This document shows positions 1-4,899 of a stretch of DNA of 6,754 nucleotides, one piece after another. The position numbers were made by a program, and so were the translations under genes. The notes under the pieces are model-generated. The model worked only from the letters and a program-made list of their open reading frames with translations. It did not search any database and had not been told where the DNA came from. The first letter of the stretch is position 1. Each line of letters starts with the position of its first letter. The stretch is taken from positions 1-6,754 of the forward strand of contig CAAFTZ010000166.1 in the NCBI GenBank assembly GCA_900766055.1, in the 5' to 3' direction. This DNA comes from an uncultured Parasutterella sp. (GTDB taxonomy: Bacteria > Pseudomonadota > Gammaproteobacteria > Burkholderiales > Burkholderiaceae_F).

Positions 1-1
1 G

Positions 2-916
2 AAGTATCTGGAAAAACTTTGGTTAGACATCGAGGCTAAGACACATATTGCCGGTGCGCCTTGCCTTCTTTATTCCGACGTCTCGATCTCTCAGCGTGTA
101 CTGAGAGATATTGTGACGGAGCAAACCGGAAAAATTATTGTTGATAATCCGGAAGTTTTTGAGGAACTGACAAGATTCGGCAAAAAATTTGTACCGGAGG
201 CTGTTCAGCTGCTGAGCTTATACAACAGCGAACGACCGCTTTTTGATCAATACAATCTGGAAAAAGAAATCGAAGCTTCTCTTAGCCGTCGAGTTGATTT
301 GAAGTCCGGCGGTTATCTGATTATTGATCAGACAGAGGCCATGACGACCATTGACGTCAACACCGGTGCTTTTGTCGGCAGGCGAGATTTCTCAGACACC
401 ATTTACAAAACGAACCTAGAAGCTTCTCAGGCTATCGCTCGCCAGCTCCGCTTACGAAACTTAGGAGGAATCATTATCGTCGACTTTATCGACATGGATT
501 CCAAAGAGCATGAGCAGGGCGTTCTGACGGAATTAAGAAAAGCCGTTGCCAAAGACCGCAATCGCATTTCGATTTCGGAATTCACTTCTTTGGGCCTGGT
601 TCAAATCACGCGTAAACGTACTCGGGAATCCCTGGCACACACACTTTGCGAAACCTGCCCGACCTGCGGAGGAAGAGGAGAAATCAAGACAGCCCGAACC
701 GTCTGCTACGAAATTCTCCGTGAAGTGGTGCGTGAATATCATCAATTCAAGGACGCCAAAGAATTCCGAATTCTTGCTTCACAATCGGTCATCGATTTAT
801 TCCTTGATGAAGAAAGCGAAGCTTTAGCTCTTGTCGGCGATTCCATCCAAAAGCCGATTACCTTGTCGGTTGAGACGGAATATACCCAAGAACAATATGA
901 CGTGTTGGTGCTGTAA
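2..916 (+). CDS. rng: Ribonuclease G, C-terminal 304 residues (5' end outside window)
   Basis: This is the C-terminal part of RNase G, the single-strand-specific endoribonuclease of the RNase E/G family that matures the 16S rRNA 5' end and takes part in mRNA decay in the cytoplasm. The frame is open from the first bases of the window, so the ATG-less left end is an edge effect; about 185 residues (the S1 domain and part of the catalytic core) should lie upstream. Visible are the DNase I-like catalytic block with the Mg-binding pattern T-x-D-V-N (fragment residues D118 and N120) and I-I-V-D-F-I-D-M (D161). Between them is the family stretch SDTIYKTNLEA...IARQLRLRNLGG. The Zn-link CPTCGG has its cysteines at fragment residues 219 and 222. 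The protein ends about 80 residues after the Zn-link with EQYDVLVL, closely resembling the E. coli RNase G end (EQFDVVMM), and has no RNase E-type disordered tail, so G rather than E. Its stop codon overlaps the next start. Confidence 0.95.
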   Translation, partial: KYLEKLWLDIEAKTHIAGAPCLLYSDVSISQRVLRDIVTEQTGKIIVDNPEVFEELTRFGKKFVPEAVQLLSLYNSERPLFDQYNLEKEIEASLSRRVDLKSGGYLIIDQTEAMTTIDVNTGAFVGRRDFSDTIYKTNLEASQAIARQLRLRNLGGIIIVDFIDMDSKEHEQGVLTELRKAVAKDRNRISISEFTSLGLVQITRKRTRESLAHTLCETCPTCGGRGEIKTARTVCYEILREVVREYHQFKDAKEFRILASQSVIDLFLDEESEALALVGDSIQKPITLSVETEYTQEQYDVLVL

Positions 917-1581
917 TGGCGAAACCTTACGAAATGTACGTCTTTGATTGGGACGGAACCCTAATGGACACAACCCGTCTCATCATGAAAGGGTATCAGC
1001 ATGCTTCTAAAGCGCTCGGCTATCCTGTACCGTCTGACGAATTAGTGCTGTCAACCATTGGCCTTAACCGTTCGGATTCCATTGCACTGTGCTGCTGCGA
1101 CTGTCCGAAGGGCCGATATGCGGAGTTTATTCAAGCCTATATGGATTGGTACGCGAAGAAAGAGGCTGAGCTAGAGCTTGTTCCGGGTTTCAGGCAGCTG
1201 CTGGAGAACATGTACAAAGACGGAAAACGTCTGGCCATTGCAACCGGTAAAAGTCGGGAAGGGATGAAACGCGTTTTTAAAGCCACCGGAATCGAGCATT
1301 TGTTTGAATGCGTCCAGACCGCGGACACTAATTTCTCTAAACCGAATCCGGGAATGCTTTTGGCAATTGCCGATGAATCCGGTCTCGAAACCAAAAACAT
1401 GGTCATGGTGGGCGATGCGGTACTCGATATGCAGATGGCTGCAAACGCCGGAGCAGATTCTGTTGCCGTAAGTTACGGCGCCAGTCCGAGGGAGCGTTTG
1501 CTGGAGACGGCCTCCCTTGGCGTGGCAGACAACGTTCCTCAATTGGCGGCCATTCTCGGATTGGAGAAGTATCTCGATTAG
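916..1581 (+). CDS. HAD-superfamily phosphatase, phosphoglycolate phosphatase-like
   Basis: A 221-residue cytoplasmic haloacid dehalogenase-type hydrolase of subfamily IA. All four HAD motifs are visible. Motif I is DWDGT with the nucleophile D11 and acid/base D13, motif II is the Thr of AIATGKSR (T110), motif III is the Lys of SKPNP (K142), and motif IV is GDAVLD (D167, D171), which binds Mg2+. Residues about 18-88 form the helical C1 cap. Length and motifs fit the Gph/YfnB-like phosphatase group; the substrate cannot be told from sequence, and phosphoglycolate phosphatase is only the nearest common label. The ATG shares one base with the rng stop (TAATG), and only a weak GGTG lies upstream, so translation is probably coupled to rng. 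A compact cysteine cluster, C59-C60-C61-D-C63, in the cap is unusual. No clear terminator follows. Confidence 0.9.
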   Translation: MAKPYEMYVFDWDGTLMDTTRLIMKGYQHASKALGYPVPSDELVLSTIGLNRSDSIALCCCDCPKGRYAEFIQAYMDWYAKKEAELELVPGFRQLLENMYKDGKRLAIATGKSREGMKRVFKATGIEHLFECVQTADTNFSKPNPGMLLAIADESGLETKNMVMVGDAVLDMQMAANAGADSVAVSYGASPRERLLETASLGVADNVPQLAAILGLEKYLD

Positions 1582-1606
1582 CAAACTCCTCTAAATGGGG
1601 CAGATA

Positions 1607-1637
1607 TTGTCCGCTCATGCGTGGTTTCCCTTATAGT
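1607..1637 (+). promoter_or_regulatory. Candidate sigma-70 promoter for the RHH-repeat gene
   Basis: A good -10 hexamer TATAGT (1632-1637, 5 of 6 matches to consensus) is preceded by TTGTCC (1607-1612, 4 of 6) at a longer than ideal 19-base spacing. Transcription would begin near 1644, directly before the 1651-1670 hairpin. The element lies in the gap behind the HAD gene and gives the downstream gene its own start. Assigned by eye. Confidence 0.4.
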
Positions 1638-1650
1638 CTAACCATCGACA

Positions 1651-1670
1651 GATCGGAAGTAACTCCGATC
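1651..1670 (+). promoter_or_regulatory. Leader hairpin / possible operator upstream of the RHH-repeat gene
   Basis: A perfect 7-bp inverted repeat, GATCGGA (1651-1657) and TCCGATC (1664-1670), is separated by AGTAAC. It starts a few bases after the predicted transcription start and ends 23 bases before the ATG. As RNA it would form a short stem-loop just ahead of the ribosome binding site. As DNA it is a symmetric site of the kind bound by dimeric RHH proteins. Nothing follows that would make it a terminator. Which of the two roles it has, if any, is inference. Confidence 0.4.
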
Positions 1671-1682
1671 CAATAACTTAAA

Positions 1683-1690
1683 AGGTGATC
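1683..1690 (+). promoter_or_regulatory. Extended Shine-Dalgarno site that decides the start at 1694
   Basis: AGGTGATC is complementary over eight consecutive bases to the 3' tail of 16S rRNA (GATCACCT), a longer match than usual. It sits just before ATG 1694. The alternative GTG start at 1685 lies inside this site and so is unlikely to be used. Such a long match suggests efficient translation. Confidence 0.7.
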
Positions 1691-1693
1691 GAA

Positions 1694-2068
1694 ATGGGAA
1701 AAGCTGAATGGAGCGTGACAGTATCTGATGAACTTAATGATGCCGTAATGGCCTATCTTGCCAAAAGCGGACAGGGCGTTGAAGGCTTGTCCAACTTGGT
1801 TGAAAACGCCGTTGGCAAATATGTTCAGGATCCGCGCGCTCTGGACAAAGAAAGTGACGTTACTGAAGGTGAACTCAATGATCTCATCAACGTTGCCGTT
1901 CAGCGTACCAAGGAAAAGTATTCCAGCCTGACTGAAGGCGAACTCCGCGAAATCATTAACGACGCCGTTCAGAAGACGAAAGAAAAGTATTCCGGTATTA
2001 CCGCCGGCCAGTTCAACGACATGGTCAACTGCGGCGTGGATGCTTTGAAGAAAAAATTAGGTAAGTAA
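1694..2068 (+). CDS. Ribbon-helix-helix-like protein with tandem 23-residue C-terminal repeats
   Basis: A small acidic/basic-mixed soluble protein of 124 residues from ATG 1694. Residues about 4-45 (EWSVTVSDELNDAVMAYL...LSNLVENAVGKYV) have the strand-helix-helix pattern of RHH/CopG-type DNA-binding proteins, closest in style to XACb0070-like RHH proteins, which begin W-x-V-x-V-S-D-E-x-D. Residues 57-124 are three consecutive 23-residue units beginning T57, T80 and T103, each of the form T-x-G-E-L-x-x-x-I-N-x-A-V-x-x-T-K-E-K-Y; the third is more diverged and ends at the C-terminus. Each unit should fold as an amphipathic helix. Known XACb0070-type proteins carry a short Leu-Ile-x-x-Ala-Val helix after the RHH, so the repeats may be an expansion of it (inference). 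The gene has its own candidate promoter, a leader hairpin, a very strong ribosome binding site and a terminator, suggesting a well-expressed single-gene unit. DNA-binding regulator is the most likely role; the target is unknown. Confidence 0.75.
   Translation: MGKAEWSVTVSDELNDAVMAYLAKSGQGVEGLSNLVENAVGKYVQDPRALDKESDVTEGELNDLINVAVQRTKEKYSSLTEGELREIINDAVQKTKEKYSGITAGQFNDMVNCGVDALKKKLGK
1862..2065 (+). repeat. In-frame 69-bp tandem repeats coding the 23-residue units
   Basis: Three direct units start at 1862, 1931 and 2000, the third one codon shorter before the last residue and stop codon. Units 1 and 2 agree at about 51 of 69 bases by hand count, with the same codons in blocks such as ACTGAAGG and GAAAAGTATTCC. 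The third is conserved mainly as protein pattern. This indicates internal duplication within the gene. Confidence 0.85.
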
Positions 2069-2076
2069 TTGAGGTA

Positions 2077-2149
2077 CCGGCACCGAGATTAGGTGCCGGG
2101 TTGACCGAGGCTCGCTCAGATAGAACGAGATAAGGTTCGACATCCTTGG
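2077..2149 (+). other. Structured 3' untranslated region ahead of the terminator
   Basis: Directly after the RHH-repeat stop codon come two predicted RNA folds. The first is a perfect 8-bp stem CCGGCACC (2077-2084) / GGTGCCGG (2092-2099) with a 7-base loop and no U-run, so it is not itself a terminator. The second is CCGAGG (2105-2110) pairing with CCTTGG (2144-2149, one G-U), enclosing an inner stem CTCG (2111-2114) / CGAG (2126-2129). Together with the terminator this makes three consecutive stems in about 115 bases. It could stabilise the mRNA 3' end or be released as a small RNA; both are inferences. Confidence 0.45.
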
Positions 2150-2150
2150 C

Positions 2151-2191
2151 AAAACTTGTCAGACCGAAAGGTCGGCAAGTTTTTCTTTTTT
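2151..2191 (+). terminator. Strong Rho-independent terminator of the RHH-repeat gene
   Basis: The stem is AAAACTTG (2151-2158) with CAAGTTTT (2176-2183), continued inward by a T-G pair, a C-G pair, a bulged A and GACC/GGTC, closed by a stable GAAA tetraloop. It is followed by a T-rich run (2180-2191, interrupted by one C). On the minus strand the T tract is only the four bases inside the stem, so it serves the convergent deaminase gene poorly. Confidence 0.88.
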
Positions 2192-2258
2192 GTGTTTCGT
2201 TGATTCTCGAATGAATTCAATGGAACAGGCAAGGCTCTCGGCAGCCTGAGACAACTAA

Positions 2259-2675
2259 TCAGAGCTGCTCTACTTTGATGCCGGCATTCTTAAGAAATTG
2301 AATCCCGGCGTCATCACGATATTTCTCGTGATAATAGACTTCATTAATTCCGCACTTCTGTATTAATAGAGAGCAATGGATACAAGGGGAGTGCGTGATA
2401 AAAATCTTAGCGCCGTTGGAGCTGTAGCCGTTTTGAGCAAGTTTTGCGATGGCATTCAGCTCAGCATGCTGAACTTCGGGGCGGGTGACAAGTTTTCCGT
2501 CGACTTCGTATTCGCAGCAGTTGTCGTAACCGGTCGGCATTCCGTTCCAGCCGAAAGAAATAATTGAATGGTTCTTGACAATGACGCAGCCGACTTTCAA
2601 TCGCTTTGCGTAACTTCTTTGCGCAGCGATCTGCGCAATGGTCATGTACATTTCATTGTCTTTTTTTATATCCAT
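2259..2675 (-). CDS. dCMP deaminase-family zinc enzyme
   Basis: A 138-residue cytoplasmic deaminase of the cytidine/deoxycytidylate fold, most like dCMP deaminase (dCMP to dUMP, feeding thymidylate synthesis). The zinc site is complete: H70 and the catalytic E72 in HAELNAI, and C98 and C101 in SPCIHC. The segment GWNGMPTGYDNCCE (residues about 42-55) matches the G-x-N-G-x-P-x-G-x-D-N-x-C-E signature of T4/ComEB-type dCMP deaminases, which separates it from cytidine deaminase, tRNA adenosine deaminase and RibD. Length is within the normal range of short dCMP deaminases. The first Met leaves about 20 residues before the conserved R-S-Y-A-K helix, as in relatives; Met9 is an alternative start, and neither has a strong ribosome binding site (GGGAAAATAAG precedes the first). 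It stands alone, convergent with the RHH-repeat gene and divergent from the membrane-protein gene. Confidence 0.9.
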   Translation of the reverse strand: MDIKKDNEMYMTIAQIAAQRSYAKRLKVGCVIVKNHSIISFGWNGMPTGYDNCCEYEVDGKLVTRPEVQHAELNAIAKLAQNGYSSNGAKIFITHSPCIHCSLLIQKCGINEVYYHEKYRDDAGIQFLKNAGIKVEQL

Positions 2676-2715
2676 CTTATTTTCCCGTCGGAAACAAAAC
2701 GTTGAAGATTTTAGT

Positions 2716-2721
2716 TTTATA
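2716..2721 (-). promoter_or_regulatory. Candidate -10 element for the deaminase gene
   Basis: On the minus strand the sequence reads TTGTATAAAAC, containing TATAAA with an upstream TG-like extension, about 40 bases ahead of the deaminase ATG. No good -35 hexamer is visible at the usual distance, so this is a weak assignment based on position and the hexamer alone. Confidence 0.3.
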
Positions 2722-2787
2722 CAACAATTTGATCGCGAATAGATAAAGTCCGACCGCTTCGGGAGTTCGCAGAATCCGTAAGGTAAG

Positions 2788-2811
2788 CAATGTGCTAATC
2801 TTTACACATTG
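2788..2811. promoter_or_regulatory. 24-bp inverted repeat before the membrane-protein gene
   Basis: CAATGTG (2788-2794) and CACATTG (2805-2811) form perfect 7-bp arms around a 10-base centre, ending a few bases before the GAGAGG ribosome binding site (2816-2821) of the gene at 2829. It resembles a dimeric-regulator operator. The arms recall a CRP half-site (TGTG/CACA), but the spacing between TGTG and CACA is 10 rather than 8 bases, so a CRP call is not supported. A leader RNA stem is the other possibility. Confidence 0.4.
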
Positions 2812-2828
2812 TAACGAGAGGTCTTTCT

Positions 2829-3770
2829 ATGCGTATCATATTGGCGCTCATCTGCTTTATCGCAATGTTTATGCACGGTTTCTTCGGATATTACTTATAT
2901 GTCCGAGGGGAGAGTGTTTTTGAACCGGACAACATGATTGTTGCCGTTCAGAAGAAAGTTGCAGTTAATACCAACAAACTGTCTATCTTCCAAAAAAAGA
3001 GTGATCACATCGATGATCCTATCGTCAAAGAGCAGGCTAAAAATGCCGCCTTTTACGAAAAACCTGACGACGGTCTAATCAAGACTGAAGAAAGAACAGA
3101 ACAAGAGGGCAATAAAACAGAGGTGAACCTCGCTGCGGATTCTGCTCCTGCCTCTTCTACAACTGAAGCGGCGGCTCCTGCGGAAACAACCGTAGTTCTC
3201 ACTCCGGCCCCGACCGAAAGCAAGCCCGCTGCAGAGCCCCAAGCCAAAGAAGAAACGCATTACCTTCCCTTCAGCACCGGTTGGTCCGGATTCCTTCAGG
3301 TTGAAAATGCTCTGATTACCGTCATTCTTTTCCTGCTCGGTTTCTCGATTTGCTGCGTCAAAGGAAGAGGACCTGCATCCCGCTGGGTGTTCGGTTTCAA
3401 CCTGATTTTCTGGTCGGCTTTAGGCGGATCGATCTACTTCTTCCTGCCTGCCAACACGCCTCTTGTCATTTTCAACATTAAATTCGCTTTCCCGCAGTGG
3501 TACCTCGTGATTTCCATGTGCGGTTTGGCTGCCTTTTTAAGCCTGCTTCTTTTCTTCAATGCTTTCCGCAAACCCATTGAAGCCGCGGTAAAGCCTGTTA
3601 AAAAAGAGCCGGGAAACGCTTCGAAGGTCGAACCCACGGCTCCGACCGAGACTTCTAAACCAAGCCGCTTTGGCTTCAGCGCTAAAAAAGAAGAGAAAGA
3701 AGAGCCTGCCGCTGCAATCATTCCGGTACCACCGGAACAAACTCACGGACCGGAAAAACGGCCTGAATAA
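2829..3770 (+). CDS. Unrecognised membrane protein with four helices and low-complexity linkers
   Basis: A 313-residue inner-membrane protein of unknown function. Hydrophobic segments lie at about 3-24, 159-177, 186-206 and 223-244. The loop between the first two (25-158) is long, with an Ala/Pro/Thr/Glu-rich low-complexity stretch at about 103-142. The tail after 246 is rich in Lys, Pro and Glu. Basic residues cluster in the 178-185 loop (K-G-R-G...R) and after 246 (R-K-P...K-P-V-K-K), so by the positive-inside rule the N-terminus, the 178-185 loop and the C-terminal tail are cytoplasmic and the long linker periplasmic. The first helix could be a signal anchor rather than a cleaved signal peptide. 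The ATG has a good ribosome binding site, GAGAGG, seven bases upstream. No catalytic motif is visible. The Pro-rich linker would suit a protein spanning the periplasm or holding partners, but that is inference. Confidence 0.82.
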   Translation: MRIILALICFIAMFMHGFFGYYLYVRGESVFEPDNMIVAVQKKVAVNTNKLSIFQKKSDHIDDPIVKEQAKNAAFYEKPDDGLIKTEERTEQEGNKTEVNLAADSAPASSTTEAAAPAETTVVLTPAPTESKPAAEPQAKEETHYLPFSTGWSGFLQVENALITVILFLLGFSICCVKGRGPASRWVFGFNLIFWSALGGSIYFFLPANTPLVIFNIKFAFPQWYLVISMCGLAAFLSLLLFFNAFRKPIEAAVKPVKKEPGNASKVEPTAPTETSKPSRFGFSAKKEEKEEPAAAIIPVPPEQTHGPEKRPE

Positions 3771-3781
3771 CGAAAAATATT

Positions 3782-3803
3782 ATCCCGCTTCGGCGGGATT
3801 TTT
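3782..3803 (+). terminator. Rho-independent terminator after the membrane-protein gene
   Basis: A perfect 7-bp GC-rich stem ATCCCGC (3782-3788) / GCGGGAT (3793-3799) is closed by a stable TTCG tetraloop and followed by five Ts (3799-3803). It starts 12 bases after the stop codon. It leaves only 26 bases before the TTG start of the next gene, which matters for how that gene is transcribed. Confidence 0.9.
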
Positions 3804-3815
3804 AGTGCTCAATTT

Positions 3816-3821
3816 GAGGGG
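3816..3821 (+). promoter_or_regulatory. Ribosome binding site supporting the TTG start at 3830
   Basis: GAGGGG lies eight bases before TTG 3830. It is the only convincing Shine-Dalgarno match near the 5' end of the AbrB-like gene: ATG 3854 has only a weak GAAG and ATG 3893 has none. The overlapping TATTAT (3823-3828) could instead be a -10 box, in which case transcripts would begin after the TTG and a later ATG would be used. Confidence 0.45.
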
Positions 3822-3829
3822 ATATTATA

Positions 3830-4135
3830 TTGTCTCTCGTTGAAGCGCATAGAATGCCGATAACAATTCGGTTGGTCTATATTTTCAAAACAATGGTTCA
3901 CCCCTCTGAGACAAGCACGGCTGACGTCAATGAATTCGGTACTGTGCGTATCCCTGAAGAAATTCTTCGTAAACTTGGTGCCGGTATCGGCGATCTGATC
4001 TCTTTTGTTAAAGACGGAGAAAGCATTCGTCTTGTTGTAAGAAGACAGAATTCTATTAAGGAAGATCAAGTCAAAAACTCAACCGGCTTAACAAATTCCT
4101 TCCGACTTCCTACAATGCTGTTAACCATTGAATAA
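3830..4135 (+). CDS. AbrB/MazE/SpoVT-fold DNA-binding protein
   Basis: A small protein (101 residues from TTG 3830) whose residues 29-71 carry the swapped-hairpin AbrB domain: S-T-A-D-V-N-E-F-G-T-V-R-I-P-E-E-I-L-R-K-L-G-A-G-I-G-D. This matches the usual pattern of strand, G-x-V-x-I-P-x-x-I-x-x-x-L-x-x-x-x-G-D, followed by F-V-K-D-G-E-S-I-R-L. Such proteins dimerise and bind DNA as transcriptional regulators or antitoxins. No toxin gene is adjacent; instead the stop is 11 bases before the peroxiredoxin ATG, so the two are almost certainly co-transcribed. The start is uncertain. TTG 3830 has the good ribosome binding site but adds a hydrophobic-basic 21-residue leader (MPITIRLVYIFKT) that AbrB domains normally lack. 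ATG 3893 would give a typical 80-residue protein but has no ribosome binding site. The C-terminal 30 residues match nothing I recognise. Confidence 0.75.
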   Translation: MSLVEAHRMPITIRLVYIFKTMVHPSETSTADVNEFGTVRIPEEILRKLGAGIGDLISFVKDGESIRLVVRRQNSIKEDQVKNSTGLTNSFRLPTMLLTIE

Positions 4136-4146
4136 CGGAGCATAAA

Positions 4147-4662
4147 ATGTGCCATCTAACTGGAAAAGCTGAACCGGAAGTTCCCGGAAAGGAAGAGTGC
4201 AAAGCAGTTGTCGGGGAACCGGCTCCTGACTTTGAATTGCAAAGTGACTTAGGAGGAAAAGTAAAACTTTCTGACCTTAAAGGCAAGAAAGTCGTTCTGT
4301 ATTTTTATCCGAAGGACAACACCTCGGGCTGCACGATGCAGGCTGTGAATTTCCAGGCTGCTTTAGACAAATTTGAAAAGGCCGGCTACGTTGTCATTGG
4401 CGTATCCAGAGATAGCATTAAGAGCCATACAAATTTCAGGAATAAACAGGGACTTCAATTTCCCTTACTCAGCGATGCTGACTCGGAAGTCTCTAAGCTT
4501 TACGGCGTTTTGAAGATGAAATCTATGTACGGCAGAAAATATCTCGGAATCGCTCGAAGCACTTTTGTCATCGATGAGAACGGCATTCTGACTGCTGAGT
4601 TCAGAGATGTAAAAGCAAAAACAAGCGTTGCGGACCTAGGGAATAAGCTTGGAATTTTTTGA
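4147..4662 (+). CDS. bcp: Thioredoxin-dependent peroxiredoxin, Bcp/PrxQ type, atypical cysteines
   Basis: A 171-residue cytoplasmic thiol peroxidase of the Bcp/PrxQ group, reducing hydroperoxides. The active site YFYPKDNTSGCT gives P55, T59 and the peroxidatic C62; the conserved Arg is R137 in ARSTFVID. The thioredoxin fold covers about residues 20-168 (VGEPAPDFEL to the end). The family's common resolving cysteine five residues after the peroxidatic one is Val67, and the alternative helix-3 position (F-C-x-K in some PrxQ) is Arg98 in NFRNKQG. The only other cysteines are C2 and C18, in an N-terminal extension of about 20 residues. The start is well supported by ACGGAG six bases upstream of the ATG. 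Ser60 replaces the more common Pro before the G-C-T. The gene lies 11 bases behind the AbrB-like gene in one unit. No strong terminator follows; only a weak TCAC-TCG-GTGA stem is seen. Confidence 0.93.
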   Translation: MCHLTGKAEPEVPGKEECKAVVGEPAPDFELQSDLGGKVKLSDLKGKKVVLYFYPKDNTSGCTMQAVNFQAALDKFEKAGYVVIGVSRDSIKSHTNFRNKQGLQFPLLSDADSEVSKLYGVLKMKSMYGRKYLGIARSTFVIDENGILTAEFRDVKAKTSVADLGNKLGIF

Positions 4663-4690
4663 CATTGATGCTCACTCGGTGATTCGTTTC

Positions 4691-4891
4691 TTAAGAACCG
4701 AAGAAACCGCCGGATAAAAGCGACGGAATAAAGTGGAAAAGCCCTTCGAAGATATTCTCAATCGCCCAAAAGATATCGTCCAAGCTGCCTCTGATTTTGG
4801 CAAATTCAGCTGTCAAATTAAACGTGCTGGCCAACCAATAGAGAGCGGTTTCAATAAAATCGTGGAACTGAGACCAAAAACTAGGAAACAT
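4691..4891 (-). CDS. Possible small aromatic-rich hypothetical protein
   Basis: A 66-residue frame, MFPSFWSQFHDFIETALYW...SGGFFGS, lies alone between the convergent peroxiredoxin and symporter genes. It is very rich in Phe and Trp (about 12 Phe and 3 Trp) and alternates hydrophobic and acidic residues, suggesting membrane-associated amphipathic helices rather than a clean transmembrane helix. The C-terminus is Ser/Gly/Phe-rich. Codon choice (GAT, GAA, ATT, GCC, TTT) resembles the neighbouring genes. A weak GAAG precedes the ATG by about seven bases and there is no clear promoter. It is placed after the symporter's terminator, so it would need its own transcription. I do not recognise it; it may be a real small gene or a chance frame. 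Confidence 0.42.
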   Translation of the reverse strand: MFPSFWSQFHDFIETALYWLASTFNLTAEFAKIRGSLDDIFWAIENIFEGLFHFIPSLLSGGFFGS

Positions 4892-4899
4892 CTTAATCT

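Noticed and set aside
533..827. Alternative-frame open frames on both strands inside rng (minus 533-745, plus 546-827)
   Set aside because: They lie wholly within the well-supported RNase G frame, have no ribosome binding sites and read as low-complexity Ser/Arg-rich shadows.
1685..1693. GTG start at 1685 for the RHH-repeat gene
   Set aside because: This GTG is part of the Shine-Dalgarno match for ATG 1694 and has no ribosome binding site of its own.
2111..2150. tRNA-like look: CTCGCTCAGAT... and GGTTCGACATCC resemble D- and T-arms
   Set aside because: There is no acceptor stem, no anticodon arm and no CCA end; the pieces are better explained by the 2105-2149 stem.
2791..2808. CRP site in the TGTG...CACA palindrome
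   Set aside because: The half-sites are 10 rather than 8 bases apart and the TGTGA/TCACA fifth bases are not kept.
3721..3737. TTCCGGT-ACC-ACCGGAA hairpin at the end of the membrane-protein gene as a terminator
   Set aside because: It lies inside the coding sequence, has a three-base loop and no T-run; the true terminator is at 3782-3803.
3830..4662. Toxin-antitoxin module suggested by the AbrB/MazE-fold gene
   Set aside because: The downstream gene is a clear peroxiredoxin and no MazF, VapC or RelE-like frame is adjacent.
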